A stretch of DNA of 64,000 nt from Rehmannia glutinosa. Lineage: Eukaryota > Streptophyta > Magnoliopsida > Lamiales > Orobanchaceae. A program made the position numbers and the translations under genes. The number at the start of each line of letters is the position of its first letter. Position 1 is the first letter of the stretch. This document shows positions 35,550 through 47,930 of this stretch, piece after piece. The stretch lies in NCBI GenBank assembly GCA_016081115.2, contig JABTTQ020002610.1, positions 1,736,030-1,800,029 of the forward strand, written 5' to 3'. Under the pieces are notes generated by a model that saw only the letters and a list, made by a program, of their open reading frames with translations, ran no database searches and had not been told where the DNA came from.

Positions 35550-38500
35550 TGTCACGCCCCAAACGTGACGCGACAACGATCAACCACTTAAACAAGAATA
35601 AACCCAATAGTCTAGACAATGATACAACAACCCCGAGTGAAACAGGGTCTAAAGCGTGAAATAAAATAAACATAAGCACAATTTACAACTTACGGTCTAA
35701 CAATATCCAAATACATCCGACATAACAATATCCAAATAACTACAGTACAAATTTTAACTAGGAAATAAAATACACATCATATCATCGCCTTAAGTGCCAA
35801 AGGGTCCTACGCCCTTAAATTCTGATCGAGAATGGCAAAGAGAATAAAAAGAGTCCAACAACGGAAAAATAAAAGAAAGACGTCCGGAACATTGATATCA
35901 ATAGAACGTAAGTCCAACAAAGTGAGCACGAGAATTCCGCCCATGGTAGGTTCAGAATCTTCAACAAAGTCCTCTTCTAAAGGTTAGAAAACGAGGAGGG
36001 GATGAGACAAAATCTCGGTGGATTGGGTGATCGTGTGCAAATGTGGCAATATATATAGTTAGTGTGAGAAATTTAGTTTTATGAAAACGCGTGAGATATG
36101 ATGCATGATTTCACTGATCCACAAGCGTCGTGATATATATATTTAAGTAATATACTTATACTGATTTTAAAAACTTGATTCGTGGTCACACAGCACTATG
36201 ATTCAAGCAAGACAGGCGATTGCGTACGGATTTGTAGCGCCAATCCTATGCAAGACAAGTAAGCGGTTGCGTGCGGATTTGTAAGCGCCAACCTATGCAA
36301 TACAAGTAAGCGGTTGCGTCTGATTTGTAGCGCCAACCAAGCGGTTCGATTAACTCGGAATTGTGTGGATCGGACAACGATTCCTTCATTCTTCCTTATA
36401 ACTCCGGAGCAAGATGGTCAAGACATCACCTTATCGCTCCATAGGCAAAGACAAAATCCACAGTGGAGCTAGCAAGACTCGGATTTGTCATAATCATGAT
36501 TATACCTCAAGTACTACGACCCGCTTCCCTTGGACAAACTCCATCCCTCGATTGCGGGATTAGGACGATGGGGTAGGAAGAGTGGAATAGCAGCCGAGCG
36601 CCTGCGGTTCCATCCCAAACATATCCATTCCGATCGTGAGCTCGACACACCAAGTTATTTCTCAGGACAGGAAAGTAAATACAAGTTTGAAGTCAACCAG
36701 GCTGTCGAGTATTATTGATTTGACGATTGGGAAGATTTTCAAAAATCGCGAGTGGCAATTATGGCGTTGGTGGAGTTATTAGAATGAAGATGATTATCGG
36801 GAGGATAAGCAAGCTTCGATATCTTGAAATATTAGGTGGAACATAAGTCCCGTTATAGTTTCAAAATCGCAGACGAGGAAGTCGCCCGCTTATCGCGTAT
36901 TGATCGGTCAAGACGATCCGATAAGTCAAGGTGTTTTAAGAAATAAAATATTTTATATCATTATTAAAAGTCAGATGGTCAGGGCTGTTTCTTTAAAAGA
37001 AAAATAATTTGAGTTAGGTCCTTGTTAAAAGAAAATTTCTGATTATCCCCGTTTTGTAAAAACCAATACTTTTGGGGTTAAAAATTAAATAAGTAAATAT
37101 CCCAACCTTGACAAATTATGAGGTCAGTTCCTAAATTCTCTAAATTGTTCATAGATTCAGGTTTTAAAGTTTTGAGGTCGAGTTTTTATAAAATTCTCAC
37201 ATTGGCTCCAAATTTGTTAAAATTGTCATTTCGGACCCTAAGTTTAAAATAATTGGAACTCACAAACCGGAAGGGCTTTTAATGTAATTTCATTTGTAAA
37301 ATGTCACTAAGGTCAGTGGAATATTGGGACAAAAGCAGTTTTAAAAGGAAATAAGTATAGGTCCCTTAACTTTTGAAATCTCATTTTTGTCCCATTTTGA
37401 AATAATTGCCTTTAAGGCTTTTAGGGTCCAATTGTTATGAAATTTGAACCTTGGGTCCAAAATATAATTATATTAAAGTTAAAATAGTATTTCCAGGTGC
37501 ATGGACTGCATAAGCCCTGGAAATATCATTTTGGTCCTCAATTTTAATCTTTTACGATTTGGTCCCTCAATTTTATAAAATTACTTTCCAAGCTCTAAAC
37601 ACTTGGATTTTTGGAATATACATAAAATGTGTTATTTCCAGTCCCTTAATAGTTAAAATTTCAAATTTTAAAAATAGGGTCTGGTACAGTTTCGAAAATT
37701 GCAATATAGCTCTTAAACTTCTAAAATTTTGCAATCTAGTCCTTGGGCTTTTAAGGATTGATTTTATTTATCTAAAAACTCTTAAAACTTTATTAAAATG
37801 TCCAAACATAATTTTTGAATCTGAGTACAGTCCCAAAACTCGAAAATTACATAGGGATCCCTTATGTTTTATTTTCTTGCAATTAAGTCCACCAACTTTC
37901 TATTTTTGCATTTTAAGTCCAAAAATTAAAATTTAATCAATTATGCTCGACTTGTCCAGGTTATAAATCATACAAAACATGGAATTCAAGAGTCATACAT
38001 ATACAAGTCCATTTCACACAAGAGTTCATCAAATATCACAATAAAGTGACATGTATGCACCTAGTTTTCGATAAATAGCATTTTGAGCAACACATGAGAA
38101 ATTTTCACAACTTGATACAATAAATTAGTATGTAATACATAACGTATATATCTCAAGTTCTCAATATCAAAATACTACATGCATTTTAAGTAAAAACACC
38201 TAGAAGTTGGAAAGATTTTTCCACCCTCCTTAAAATGAATTTGTTGGTGAAAAATGGAATAAATTACTCTTGAAGGGAAGTGACTTAGGTCATCCCCTAA
38301 GTCAAGGAATACCAAAACAAAAATGTAGTAGTTAGGAAAATGAGGTTAAAAATTAAGGAAAAAGAAGAAGAGGTGAAGAAGTTGGTAAAAACTACATATA
38401 CCTTGTGTAGTAGTCAAAATGTGACAAGTAGAGGTCTCCAAAAATGGTTTTACTTGCTCACCCTCAAATATCACTTAAAGTTAGCCCCTAAAAGTCCAAA

Positions 38501-39679
38501 AATGAAAATGGAGTATCAAAATTTTGGGAAATATAAGAGAATAAGAAAATGTACTAAAAATCTCATTTCTTACCTTATAGTCCAATTTATCTTCTCAAGT
38601 AACTTGAGGTCTTGCTAAGGTGATCACAAGGCTCTAATATTCTTCAAGTGGTCTTCTAAGTACACCTCAAACCAAATTTAACTTAAATTAGAAGGTGAAA
38701 CAGGTGATCTAGAAGGTATAAGAATAGATTGAAGAAGAAAATTTCTTACCTCCGGGTAGTATAATTCGAATTTTTATGAAGATGTAGAAGGAGTTTTCTT
38801 GAAATTTTACTATGTTTTTGAAGAAAGAAAGAAGAAGAAAAATAGAGAGAAGTTGGAGAATTTTAGAGAGAAGGGAGAGGATTCTTGCTTGAAGAGTTGA
38901 ATGTGTTGGTGAATTGAAGATGGAATTTTTGCTCCAAAAAAGGCCTAATGGCGATCACTATGCAAGAGAGGAGAGGACAAATATTTGTTTTGTTTGATTA
39001 GATGATAAGTTAGAGTAATAATTGAGGAAATTAGGGAATAAAGTAATGACTATGCTACTATGTTAGGGACAATTGGCCAAAAGTCATATTTTAAGGGAAT
39101 TTAAATTTTTGTCTTGTTTGACCAATTGGGTGGTTGAATTTGTAGGATAATTCTAAGATGTAGGTTTGAATTAATGGTGTAGTAATACACAAGATGAATA
39201 CATAAGGTGTATGTGTACAAGAGTTGGGAGATATTTCTGCACCAAAATTCCATGTTGGACGTCCACTAGGGGTATTTAGGGAATTTCCATAAAATTTTTG
39301 TCCCAAAACTAATGATAATAGAAGAATAATATCAATCTCCAAAATAATTAATGATTTCCTTGATCACTTATAAGTCTCATAGTCACTTATTCTAAATCAA
39401 ATTCTTAGTTCTATAAGGTATAAGTCTCTAAAATAATTAGTCTCTTAAAATTCTAAGGTGACTAATAGCTACACAAATAATAATAATGATGATCGATCAA
39501 GTGATCATAAATGTGAAGTAGTAAGTAATAAATGATTATGATCACAGTAATAAATAAAAGAAATAAATTGTGAAATATATTTATCATTAATATTTACCCG
39601 TCAAAGCGACGGTAAAAAAATAATACAAGGACGATACGTGAAACAAGTACATGCTTGAATAAAAATCGAGAGCTTCACA
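35550..39679 (-). repeat. 3' LTR of GypT, 4130 bp
   Basis: On the plus strand it starts TGTCACGCCCCAAACGTGAC and ends GAGAGCTTCACA; on the element strand it runs TGTGAAGC to GGGGCGTGACA. It matches 51274-55420 along its length. It contains a three-copy ~50-bp repeat (36207-36338) and a long region (about 36940-37960) of degenerate units each carrying a GTCC word followed by an AATTTT-type word. Open frames in it, such as 37559-37936, are not conserved as coding sequence in the other LTR. Confidence 0.95.
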
Positions 39680-39692
39680 TTCTTCCCTCCTT
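39680..39692 (-). other. Polypurine tract of GypT
   Basis: On the minus strand AAGGAGGGAAGAA immediately precedes the 3' LTR start TGTGAAGC. Confidence 0.85.
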
Positions 39693-39699
39693 AAAAGAA

Positions 39700-40270
39700 T
39701 TTGGTCCCCAAATTCTCTTGAATAGCTACGGATATGGATTTCTCATGTCTTCTTCCATCTCCCATGATGCGTCTTCGTCTCGGATTTGTGGTTTCGCCAT
39801 ACCACTTTAACCATCAAAATCTCTCTATTACGAATCGAGCGTATTTGTTGGTCAATGATCCGGATTGGTTTTCGATGTAGGATAAATTTTCCATCGAGGA
39901 GGAGGAGAATCTTGAGTAATGATATGCTCGGGATCCGGTTGATACATCTTTAACCTCGTACGTGGAATACATCGTGCATTCCCGCATCTTGTCTTTGGTA
40001 ACTCGAGTCGGTAAGCTAACTTCCCGATCCTCTGCAAAATCTTGTAAGGTCAAACATATCTCGGACTCAACTTGCATTTTTCTTTGGATTGATCAATCCT
40101 TTCCGTGGAAGAGTCGAGAAATACTTCATCTCCTTCAAATTTCAAGTCCTTTCTCCTCTTGTCCGCATAACTCTTTTGGCGGCTCGAGCTGTGCGGATCC
40201 ATTCCTTGATCGATTGACCTTTTCCATGGCCTCCGAACTAAGTCGACCTTTGGAATCGAGGGCGACTTTC
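39700..40270 (-). pseudogene. GypT integrase C-terminus / chromodomain region
   Basis: Minus-strand pieces read GDEVFLDSSTER, KILQRIGKLAYRLELP (39852-40037 frame) and, near 39740-39780, WEMEEDMRNPYP. These correspond to the integrase C-terminal segment (PYxIxxRIGxxAYRLxLP) and the WExExxMRxxYPxLF tail found in the chromodomain of Tekay/Del-type chromoviruses. A chromodomain targets insertion to marked chromatin. Frameshifts separate the blocks and I cannot trace the whole fold. Confidence 0.75.
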
Positions 40271-40279
40271 ATTTCTCCT

Positions 40280-41264
40280 TTGGAGTCCATTGGTCATCAA
40301 TCTCCCGGTGTAGTGGGGATCTACACTTTCGCCCGTGACAAGGCTTCGTAGGGTGCCATCCCAATTGTGGCGGATAGTTTGTTATTATAGGAGAACTCGG
40401 CCAATGGTAAGTGTGAATCCCAACTTCCTTGGAAATCCAACGTCGGTGCTCACAAAGATATCTTCCAGGGTTTGAATCGTTCGCTCGGATCGCCATCCAT
40501 TTGTGGATGTCTTTGTTGTCTTTGAAACTTAGCGAGGTACCCATTTCCTCGTGCAAGCACTTCCGAATCCGGAGACAAACCTCGGTCCGTGTTCGACACA
40601 ATGTCGACCGGCACTCCATGCGGTCGAATGATCTCTCGGATATAAATTTGCGCGAGTTTTTGCATGTTGTCGATTATCTTCATGGGTAAAAAGTGTGCTG
40701 ATTTCGTGAGTCGGTCTACGACTACCCATATAGCATCATGGCCTCCTCTAGTCCTTGGTAGATCCGTCACGAAGTCCATCATTATGTATTCCCATTTCCA
40801 CTAAAAGGGAACTCTCAACGGTTGTAATAAACCAGATGGTCGTTGGTATTCCACCTTTACTCGTTGACAAGTCAAACATCTCCCAACAAACTCCGCTACC
40901 TAGTTCTTCATGTTTACCCACCAGTAATGTCGTTTCAAGTCCTTATACATCTTGTTTTCTCCATGGTATATAGTGTATTTCGAACGGTGTGCTTTTGAGA
41001 GAATTCTACTCCTAATTCGCTCGTCACTTGGTACACAAACTCGATTTGAAACCGATGATCCCATCTTCATGTATCCGCAGTCGACCTCTCTCCTTTAAGT
41101 ATCTTCTCTTTCAGTTTTTGAGGTTGCACATTTGTCCCCTGTGCTGCCTTGATCTCATTCAGTAAATCGGGCTTAACCGAAATGTTAGCACAAGAAATTT
41201 GAGTATTGGTCCTCGTCGGATTCCAAGTGCTCAACTCTTCTAATGATTTCCACTCTCGAATCAT
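40280..41264 (-). pseudogene. GypT integrase (zinc-binding and catalytic core), broken
   Basis: Near 40850-40975 the minus strand gives MYKDLKRHYWWVNMK followed by CLTCQRVKVEYQRPSG, the H2C2 zinc-binding segment. The frame 40450-40782 carries MMDFVTDLPRTRGGHDAIWV, then VVDRLTKSAHFLPMK (first catalytic Asp in this area) and REIIRPHGVPVDIVSNTD, where the family normally has SDRD. The frame is lost before the catalytic Glu. The linker from RNase H (41067-41264) is also visible. Confidence 0.88.
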
Positions 41265-41289
41265 TATCCGGCTAAACTCGTCTTTACGC

Positions 41290-41760
41290 TCAGGCGTCGG
41301 CTACTACGTTAGCTTTCTCGGGATGGTATTGGATTTCAAAGTGATAAGTCTTCTATTAACTCCATCCATCTTTGTCGCCTCAAATTGAGATCCTTCGAGA
41401 GAATAGATACTTCAGGCTCTTATGATCCGTGTAAACCGTGAATGTTGTTCCGTAGAGATAGTGTCTCCATTTCATCGTAACGCGAACACTATTGTTGCCA
41501 ATTCCAAGTCATGCGTTGGGTAATTGGCTTTATACGGCTTGAGTTTCGTGATGCATAAGCAATGACCTTTCCTTCCCGCATGAGTCTTTTGCTCTAGTCC
41601 TTCCTTTGATGCATCCTTTGATGCATCATCGAGACGACAAAGTTTTTGTTCCTTTGGAAGGGCTACATCGAGTCGTAGTAAGTCGTTTCTTGATTCTTGG
41701 AAACTAGCCTCACACTTGTCATTCCACTCAAACTTGACTTGCTTCCGGGTTAGTCGAGTG
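41290..41760 (-). pseudogene. GypT RNase H, broken
   Basis: Minus-strand fragments include ANYPTHDLELATIVFALR (about 41470-41525), the conserved YPTHDLEL block, and LSKDLNLRRQRWMELIED (about 41350-41410), which matches the QKDLNLRQRRWLELIKDY block of plant gypsy elements. Several frame changes lie between them. Confidence 0.83.
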
Positions 41761-41899
41761 AGTGGTCCGGCTATCTTGGAGAAATCTAGATAAATCTTCG
41801 ATAATTTCGGCTAGTCTAAGATACTTGATCTCCGTTATAGACTCGGGTTGTTTCCATTCAACCAATGTACGTACCTTTGAAGGATCTACGACGATCCCA

Positions 41900-42500
41900 T
41901 GCGGATACTATGTGTCCCAAGAATGCGACTTCACTAAGCTAAAATTCGCACTTGCCGAATTTGGCATACGACTTGTGCTCGTAGTGTCTTCAAAACAATT
42001 TTGAGATGAGCGTTCATGCTCTTCTCTAGACTTAGAGTATACGAGTATGTCATCAATGAATATCACTACGAATTGATCCAAATAAGGTGGAAAGACTCGA
42101 TGCATCGGATCCATAAACGCGCTAGTGCGCTTGTCGATCGAAGGCATCACTACAAACTCGTAGTGTCCATATCGGTTTGAAATGCCGTTTTGGAAACGCG
42201 TCTTCTTCACGGATCTTGGTGATAATATCCTTGTTGTAAATCAAACTTGAGTAATCGTCGCTCCTTGAAGTTGATCAAATAGTTCGTCTATCCTCGGGAG
42301 GGAATATTTGTTCTTAATGGTCATGCTATTAAGACCGCGATAATCTATACACGATCTTAATGTGCCATCTTTCTTCTTGATAAATAAGTACCCGTGCTCC
42401 CCAGGGGAGACGTCTTGGCCGGATAAATCCCACATCCATCGGCTTTTGTAATTGAGTCTTCAACTCTTGTAACTCAACAGAGCCATTCTATATGGCGTTC
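41900..42500 (-). pseudogene. GypT reverse transcriptase (RVT_1), broken
   Basis: The frame 42241-42435 has KKKDGTLRSCIDYRGLNSMT and KYSLPRIDELFDQLQGA. The frame 41908-42210 has RYGHYEFVVMPS and FMDPMHRVFPPYLDQFVVIF, followed by the catalytic FIDD (42049-42060) and ILVYSKS. FIDD is an accepted variant of YxDD in gypsy elements. A frameshift lies between the two frames near 42210-42240, and the GLTNAP motif is damaged. Confidence 0.9.
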
Positions 42501-42780
42501 GCAACCGGGCGAGTTCTGGTAATACCGATGGTGAACTCGACTTCCCTATCCAGGAGGGACAAGTGGTGAATTCTGTGGAAATACATCTGTATATTCCGAT
42601 ACTATAGGTACTTGATTAATTTGTGTCTCAACCTTGGGTTTGTTAATTACAAATGCCAAGTACCCTTGTGCCCCTCTCTAGTGATCGCGCTTCCTCGCTT
42701 TCATTCTTTGAAATGATTGGGGCAATCTTAACTTCGTGCTCTTCCCGAAATTTCCACCGGGCTTACCAGGTTCACATAGC

Positions 42781-43100
42781 TTAATGGACTTGCGATGGCG
42801 GTCCATTTGTGCATGGTGCGAACAACCGATTCATTCCCAAAATTACGTCATATTCGGATATAGGTAATAAGATCAAATCGTGAGAAAAATTTATCTCATC
42901 AATATTAACCCATGCATTATAGATAATATCATTATTATCGCTTGCGCCCATAGGAGTTGACACTTCCAAACATGTAGGCATATGTTCCATGCATGCATGC
43001 GGTTTTGTACAAAATGCGTTGCGACAAATGAATGCGATGATCCAGGGTCAAACAAGATTTTAGCATAGTGGTTAGATACTAGAAGCGCACCTTCCACCAC
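42781..43100 (-). pseudogene. GypT aspartic protease (RVP_2), broken
   Basis: The frame 42891-43100 contains AKILFDPGSSHSFVATHF, equivalent to the family's VLFDSGASHSF, with the catalytic Asp kept and DSG changed to DPG. The frame 42781-42990 contains LILLPISEYDVILGMNRLF, the conserved second half. The two lie in different frames. Confidence 0.87.
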
Positions 43101-43129
43101 GCCTATTGCCTCCGGAGCCTCATATCCCG

Positions 43130-44187
43130 GCTAGTGAAAATGCTCGGCGGGCATCCTTGCCCAATTTCCATGGCCATTACCGGCCGGCCGCACAAGACTT
43201 GCTTTGTTCGATCCTCGTACTTCGTGCAATCCTTCAATCGGTGCCGATCACTACCACAACGCAAACACCTTCCACTGTTTGCTTACGCCAATAGTCATTG
43301 GCGGTATGCCCTGGTTTCGGCAATGTGCACACACTTGACCCGGCTTTTCCTATCTTGGTCCTTTCCTTTATCCGTCTTATTAATGGTCCTTCAAACTTAG
43401 CATGCTACTTAGATGGTTGTCCCACGCCTGTCCTCTTGAGATCTGTTTGATGGCCTACTCTGCTGAATCATCCAATACGGTTGATCCCGACTCAATACGG
43501 AGAGCGCTTTTATCGGCTGGTGAGTAGGTTGTCATTTCAATAGTCAAAAGTCGCTTTTGAAGTTCGGTTTTGATCTCGTGTGAACTTATATAATTTGTCC
43601 TCTTCAGATCTTGATTGTCCCCTTAACGTTTTGGACAACCGATGAAACTCGGACTCATATTGGGCTCGGACATGTTCCTTGCTCGAACTTATGAAATTCA
43701 TCCCGGTGTGCCTCTTTCACAACCTGGGGAATGTGCGCTCATGGAATTCAGCCGAGAAAAATTTTCCATGTTCTATCTACTCGATCCTGTTCCCACTTTC
43801 TCTCAATCGCTCTCCACCAACTGGAGGCCGATTCTAGTCGTAACACAACGAGTGTAACCTTCATTCCTTGGAATATTGGAGAGCATTAAAGATATTCTCA
43901 AGTTTCTCAATCCATTCTTCCGCCTTTATATCATCTGGATCCCCTAAGAAAGTCGGTGGGTCGAATCGTAGGAACTGCTCCAATGTACGATCATTCACCT
44001 CTCGAACAGGTTCGGGAATAGCTGTCGAGGCTCGCTTGTTGTCTCATGAACAACAGGATTTGGTGCGGGGCCTGCGGTTAAGTTATCTCCGGCGGCGGGA
44101 GATGGTGGCAGTCGGGAGTGGGTACGGTTCTCTGGGCGCGTCATTATATCTTTGGGGAACACGGCAAGGTCTACCGTGTCCACGGTG
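43130..44187 (-). pseudogene. GypT gag, C-terminal part with zinc knuckles
   Basis: Continuing gag on the minus strand from the CopE insertion: a Pro-rich linker (43995-44187), then EQFLRFDPPTFLGDPDD and EEWIEKLENIFNALQ (about 43865-43985), the start of the retrotransposon gag domain. Near 43226-43267 the codons give CLRCGSDRHRLKDC, an intact CX2CX4HX4C zinc knuckle; a second, frameshifted knuckle (CAHCRNQG) lies just downstream in element sense. Stops and frameshifts break the reading frame. Confidence 0.82.
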
Positions 44188-45665
44188 TGTTTGATAAATG
44201 GTTTTATCATGATTTTGATGATTTTGTTTTTACACCAAAACAATGTTTTTAAAGGTTGTCCAAATACTCCTAAATGTTTTAAAATGATTTTAATATTTTC
44301 CGGAGTATTTCTTCTAGTTTGTTTTCAACTAAAATGGACAACGCTTTTAATGATTTTAAGTCAATGGGTTTTTACATTGAAACTATGTTGTCCTACTACT
44401 CCCAATAGATCTAAAATGTTTTTACTATTTTTGAGTATTTATTGGAATTAATATCGGACAACACTTTTTGTGTTAATGTTTTATTTCTTCAAAACTATAT
44501 TTCTAATGTTGTCCTAAATACTCCCGATCGGTTTAAAATGTTTTTACGAATTTTTCGGAGTATTTCTTGAGGTTTATTTTCGTCAAAAATCGGACAACAT
44601 TGCATTTAGGAGGTCGACCGGTCGACCAAAGAGGCGACGGTGCCTGGGAGTTCATTTCACGAAAAAGAACTTCTCGCTCATTTCATTGTGATGCAAAGGT
44701 TGTAGTTAGGTCGGTCGGCCAGGTGGTGCACGTCGACCCGTCGCCGCCTGTAAATTGTTGTTACTTTATTTCAAACTTCTATTTTCGCGTGACCGTTCTT
44801 AAGTTTGATAACAAAAATGTAATCTGTTGTAGCGGCAGACATCTTTTTCTTAATTTGTGGGATGGATTTCTAATGACTCTTTTCTTCAATTGTCTTGCAA
44901 TTTTTTACAGAATTTATGCCCCAAGAGGAGCCTATCATGTACAAGACATCTTCTATAAATAGAGGAAGAATTCAAGCAACACAATAAGAGAGAAAACTAC
45001 AACACAACAAGATACACTCAAGAATACACTTGTTCTTACATTGTCTTGTTTCTTGTTGTAATTTGCCTAGCTATTCACTTTCACATCCTTGAGGTCTAGG
45101 ATTTTCTTGATTACACTTGCACTCTATTGTATTATCAATTATCGAGTTGTAATCTTGAATTTGGGTAATCATTCAACACAAGATATCCTTGTGAGTATTA
45201 TTGTGGTAAGAACATACTTGGGTGATCTAGGTGTTAGGTGTAAGAAGATTGTGGTAATCTTCTTGTTGAGGTGTTGAAGAATTTGGTAATCTTCAAGGTT
45301 GAAGATTGTGGTAATCTTCACAAGGTGCCGTTGGAGATTGTGGTAATCTTCAAGTGAGATTGTGGTAATCTCAAGGTGGTGTTGAAGAAGAGTGTGGTGC
45401 TCTTCAAGGTGTTGTTGTAAGTTGGTGTTGTATTAATTTTTGGTAAATTAATAAAATCATTTTTTTTAAAATCCATCCCGGATATCTTGGGGTGGTAGAG
45501 GATTAGGCCCTAGGTGGGTTTAACCTCTTTAAATCGGCGTGTGTTGTTTACATTCCGCACCTTTATTATTGTCTTTGAGCATTCGATTCGAAAAAGAGGG
45601 TAAAACCGAAAAGATGGATATAATCTATTCACCCCTCTAGATTATCGTAGCCGCTTGGACTTACA
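44188..45665 (+). repeat. 5' LTR of CopE (family 1), 1478 bp
   Basis: Starts TGTTTGATAAATGG and ends GGACTTACA, directly before the primer-binding site. Collinear with 1105-2585. Contains the CGACCGGTCG-type cluster (about 44608-44752), TATAAATA (44954-44961) and the hairpin array (about 45205-45406). Confidence 0.94.
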
Positions 45666-45667
45666 AG

Positions 45668-45679
45668 TGGTATCGAGCC
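45668..45679 (+). other. Primer-binding site of CopE
   Basis: TGGTATCGAGCC two bases after the LTR. Compared with the initiator-Met site TGGTATCAGAGCC it lacks the A of CAG, the same lesion as in CopB. Confidence 0.85.
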
Positions 45680-45686
45680 AAACGCT

Positions 45687-47128
45687 TTGGCAAGCTCGTT
45701 TCACATCGCGAGTGAAGAGAAACGATCGTCGATTCTGAACGAAGCTCATCTTACCGGCACCTCCACCACCAAGCCACCACTATTTGATTCCAAAAATTTT
45801 ATTTTTGGAAAGAAAGAATGGAATGCTATTTACAAGGTTGCGGGTTCGACATTTGGAACACCGTCATAAATGGAGAATCCATTCCGATGAAAGATACACC
45901 ACACACCTCCAAAGGCTTCAAAGAGCTCAATGATGAAGAGAAGAAAATCATCTCCTTAAACGGTAAAGCTCCCAATATTTTGTATTGTTCATTTACTAAT
46001 TTGGAATATGAACATATTGTAGGAATTCGATCGGCACATGAAGTATGGAAAAATTAGAAGCCATCTATGGAGTATTTGCAAATGAAAGGAGTCAAACAAA
46101 AGCATCTACTTCTCAAAGGGATACAAGTTCAAATCTAAGGAACAATGCCTATTACAACTTCCAACTATGAACAAGTTGAATATTGTTTTATGGGCATCAA
46201 AGAAGAAAACGAGGTATGTCTTAAACCCTCTACTTCCTATGATATTGTCATTCAAAATGATTATAGTGATTTGCAAAATGATTTTGATGAACTACAAAAT
46301 GAATTCCAAGGCTTACTTGTTAAATACAAAAATTTGAAAAAGGAATTCATTGTTTCAAGAATGATAAGGATAGTTTATTTACTTTCTATGAATCACTATC
46401 ATGTGCTCACACCACCACACTTGATAAGGTGAGAAACCTTGAGAAATAAAATAGTACTCTTGTTGAAGATTTAAGTTGCATGAAAAATGATTTATCAAAA
46501 TCCAACTTGAGTACCAATAGAATAACCGATATTGTTGATTGTTGTGATAATTGAAACTAGAACTTGATCATAAGCCTAAGGGTGTCAATCACATGAAAAA
46601 GAATCAAGTCTCTAAGCACGTTGGTCATTATGCTCCTAGAATTATTACATGCTTCTATTGCGGTAAAAAGGGTCATACGGCTAATACTTGTCGGGCTAGA
46701 AATAGCTCTAATCATTATTGGAGACCTAAAAGTCTCAAAGCTAATCCTAAAGGACCCAAACACTGAGGGTACCACAAAATAATATCATATTAGGTACCTG
46801 ACGAAATAATGATCGAAGAAAATTCATACCGCCAAGAAGGCATCAAATGACCGTTTCATTTGATCAAAGAAGGAGAAACTATTTTCGACAAAGCCAATTT
46901 CCAAGAAGAGGATATAATCAAAAATGGGAAGAACACAATCCTTGGAAATGGCAAAGACATCATCAACAAGATGATTTTCAAAGAAGAAGAGACTATCAAC
47001 AATGGGAAGGCAACAAACCTTGGAAATGGAGTAATCAAAGAAGTCATCATCAACAAAGTGACTTCTCAAGGGGAAGATATCATCAACAATGGGAACGGCA
47101 CAACCCATGGAAATGGCGTAATTGGTAA
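45687..47128 (+). pseudogene. CopE gag with zinc knuckle and Trp-rich repeats
   Basis: Gag begins at a TTG (45687) where an ATG is expected, reading ASSFHIASEE. The next frame (45818-46057) carries MECYLQGCGFDIWNTVINGE, the typical copia gag N-terminus. A frame at 46145-46432 has an acidic stretch (DYSDLQNDFDELQNEFQGLL) that looks like a coiled coil. CFYCGKKGHTANTC (46551-46766 frame) is an intact CCHC zinc knuckle. The last part (46847-47128) encodes three Trp-rich repeats. At least three frameshifts separate these blocks. Confidence 0.82.
46847..47128 (+). repeat. Three coding tandem repeats with WExxxPWKW motif
   Basis: In one open frame the motif occurs as WEEHNPWKW (residues 27-35), WEGNKPWKW (53-61) and WERHNPWKW (82-90), spaced 26 and 29 residues apart, with Arg/Gln/His-rich linkers (HHQQDDFQRRRDYQQ, HHQQSDFSRGRYHQQ). 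It follows the gag zinc knuckle. The composition suggests nucleic-acid binding; that is inference. Confidence 0.85.
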
Positions 47129-47159
47129 CCCATATCTCCCCATTTAAAATATGCATTTT

Positions 47160-47930
47160 ATTTTGTTATGCATGTTTTTATTTTTGTCTTTATTGCAACA
47201 TGAGTTTTCAAGTATTGATTATTTTTAATTAAAGTCTTCAATATATATTTGTGTTTTTAAAATATTTTTGAAAAAGAAGACCTTATATGATGTTCTTAAA
47301 ACTCTTGTGCATTTTTGTAGACTAAAGTGTGTTATCATCTCTTCGGTTTTTTATCGCATGAGCTTACTTGTGATATCTCTTAGCCTACACTTTTATCATT
47401 ATGATTTGTGCTAGATTTGTTTTAAGAATTGTGTAGGATTTACATATTTTCACAAATGGTCATTTACGTCATTATTTGTCAAGAAAGGCATTAATTATCG
47501 AGGTACGTTTACTTGTGTTATTTTTACTTTTATAGACTTGATATATGTATTGCCATGTGCCAATGTGCTTGTTTTTCATAGTATTTCATATAAGTGCCAT
47601 TAAGAGGATTTTTAGATTCTTTGAAAGGCATTATTCGATATTTGATTGCACATATTTGCTTTGTCAACTCTTGTTCAAATACTTCTTTTAAAAGAGGTCT
47701 CAACTATATGCTATCGGATTCTCAAATTTTAAAAGAGACCTTATGTAGCTTTCTTAAGCTTATTTGAACTTGAATGATTTATTAGACTCTTGATGATGCA
47801 TAGTATGTGGTACTTAAAATAGTGTATCTATTATTCGATATTACTATGCTTGTGTGCAAAATATCTTGTTAAGATTTTGTAGAAATTTGTGATATTTCGC
47901 AACAAGTTTGATGAAACGAGAAAAGGTTAG
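47160..47930 (+). other. CopE internal region without recognisable domain
   Basis: A+T-rich, full of stops. Where protease and integrase should lie I recognise nothing. A stretch at 47495-47645 (GAGGTACGTTTACTTGT, GTGCCATTAAGAGG) has a diverged second copy at about 48525-48665. Confidence 0.55.

Noticed and set aside
37559..37936. 125-codon plus-strand frame in the GypT LTR
   Set aside because: Non-coding LTR sequence; the counterpart in the other LTR has in-frame changes and no conserved start.
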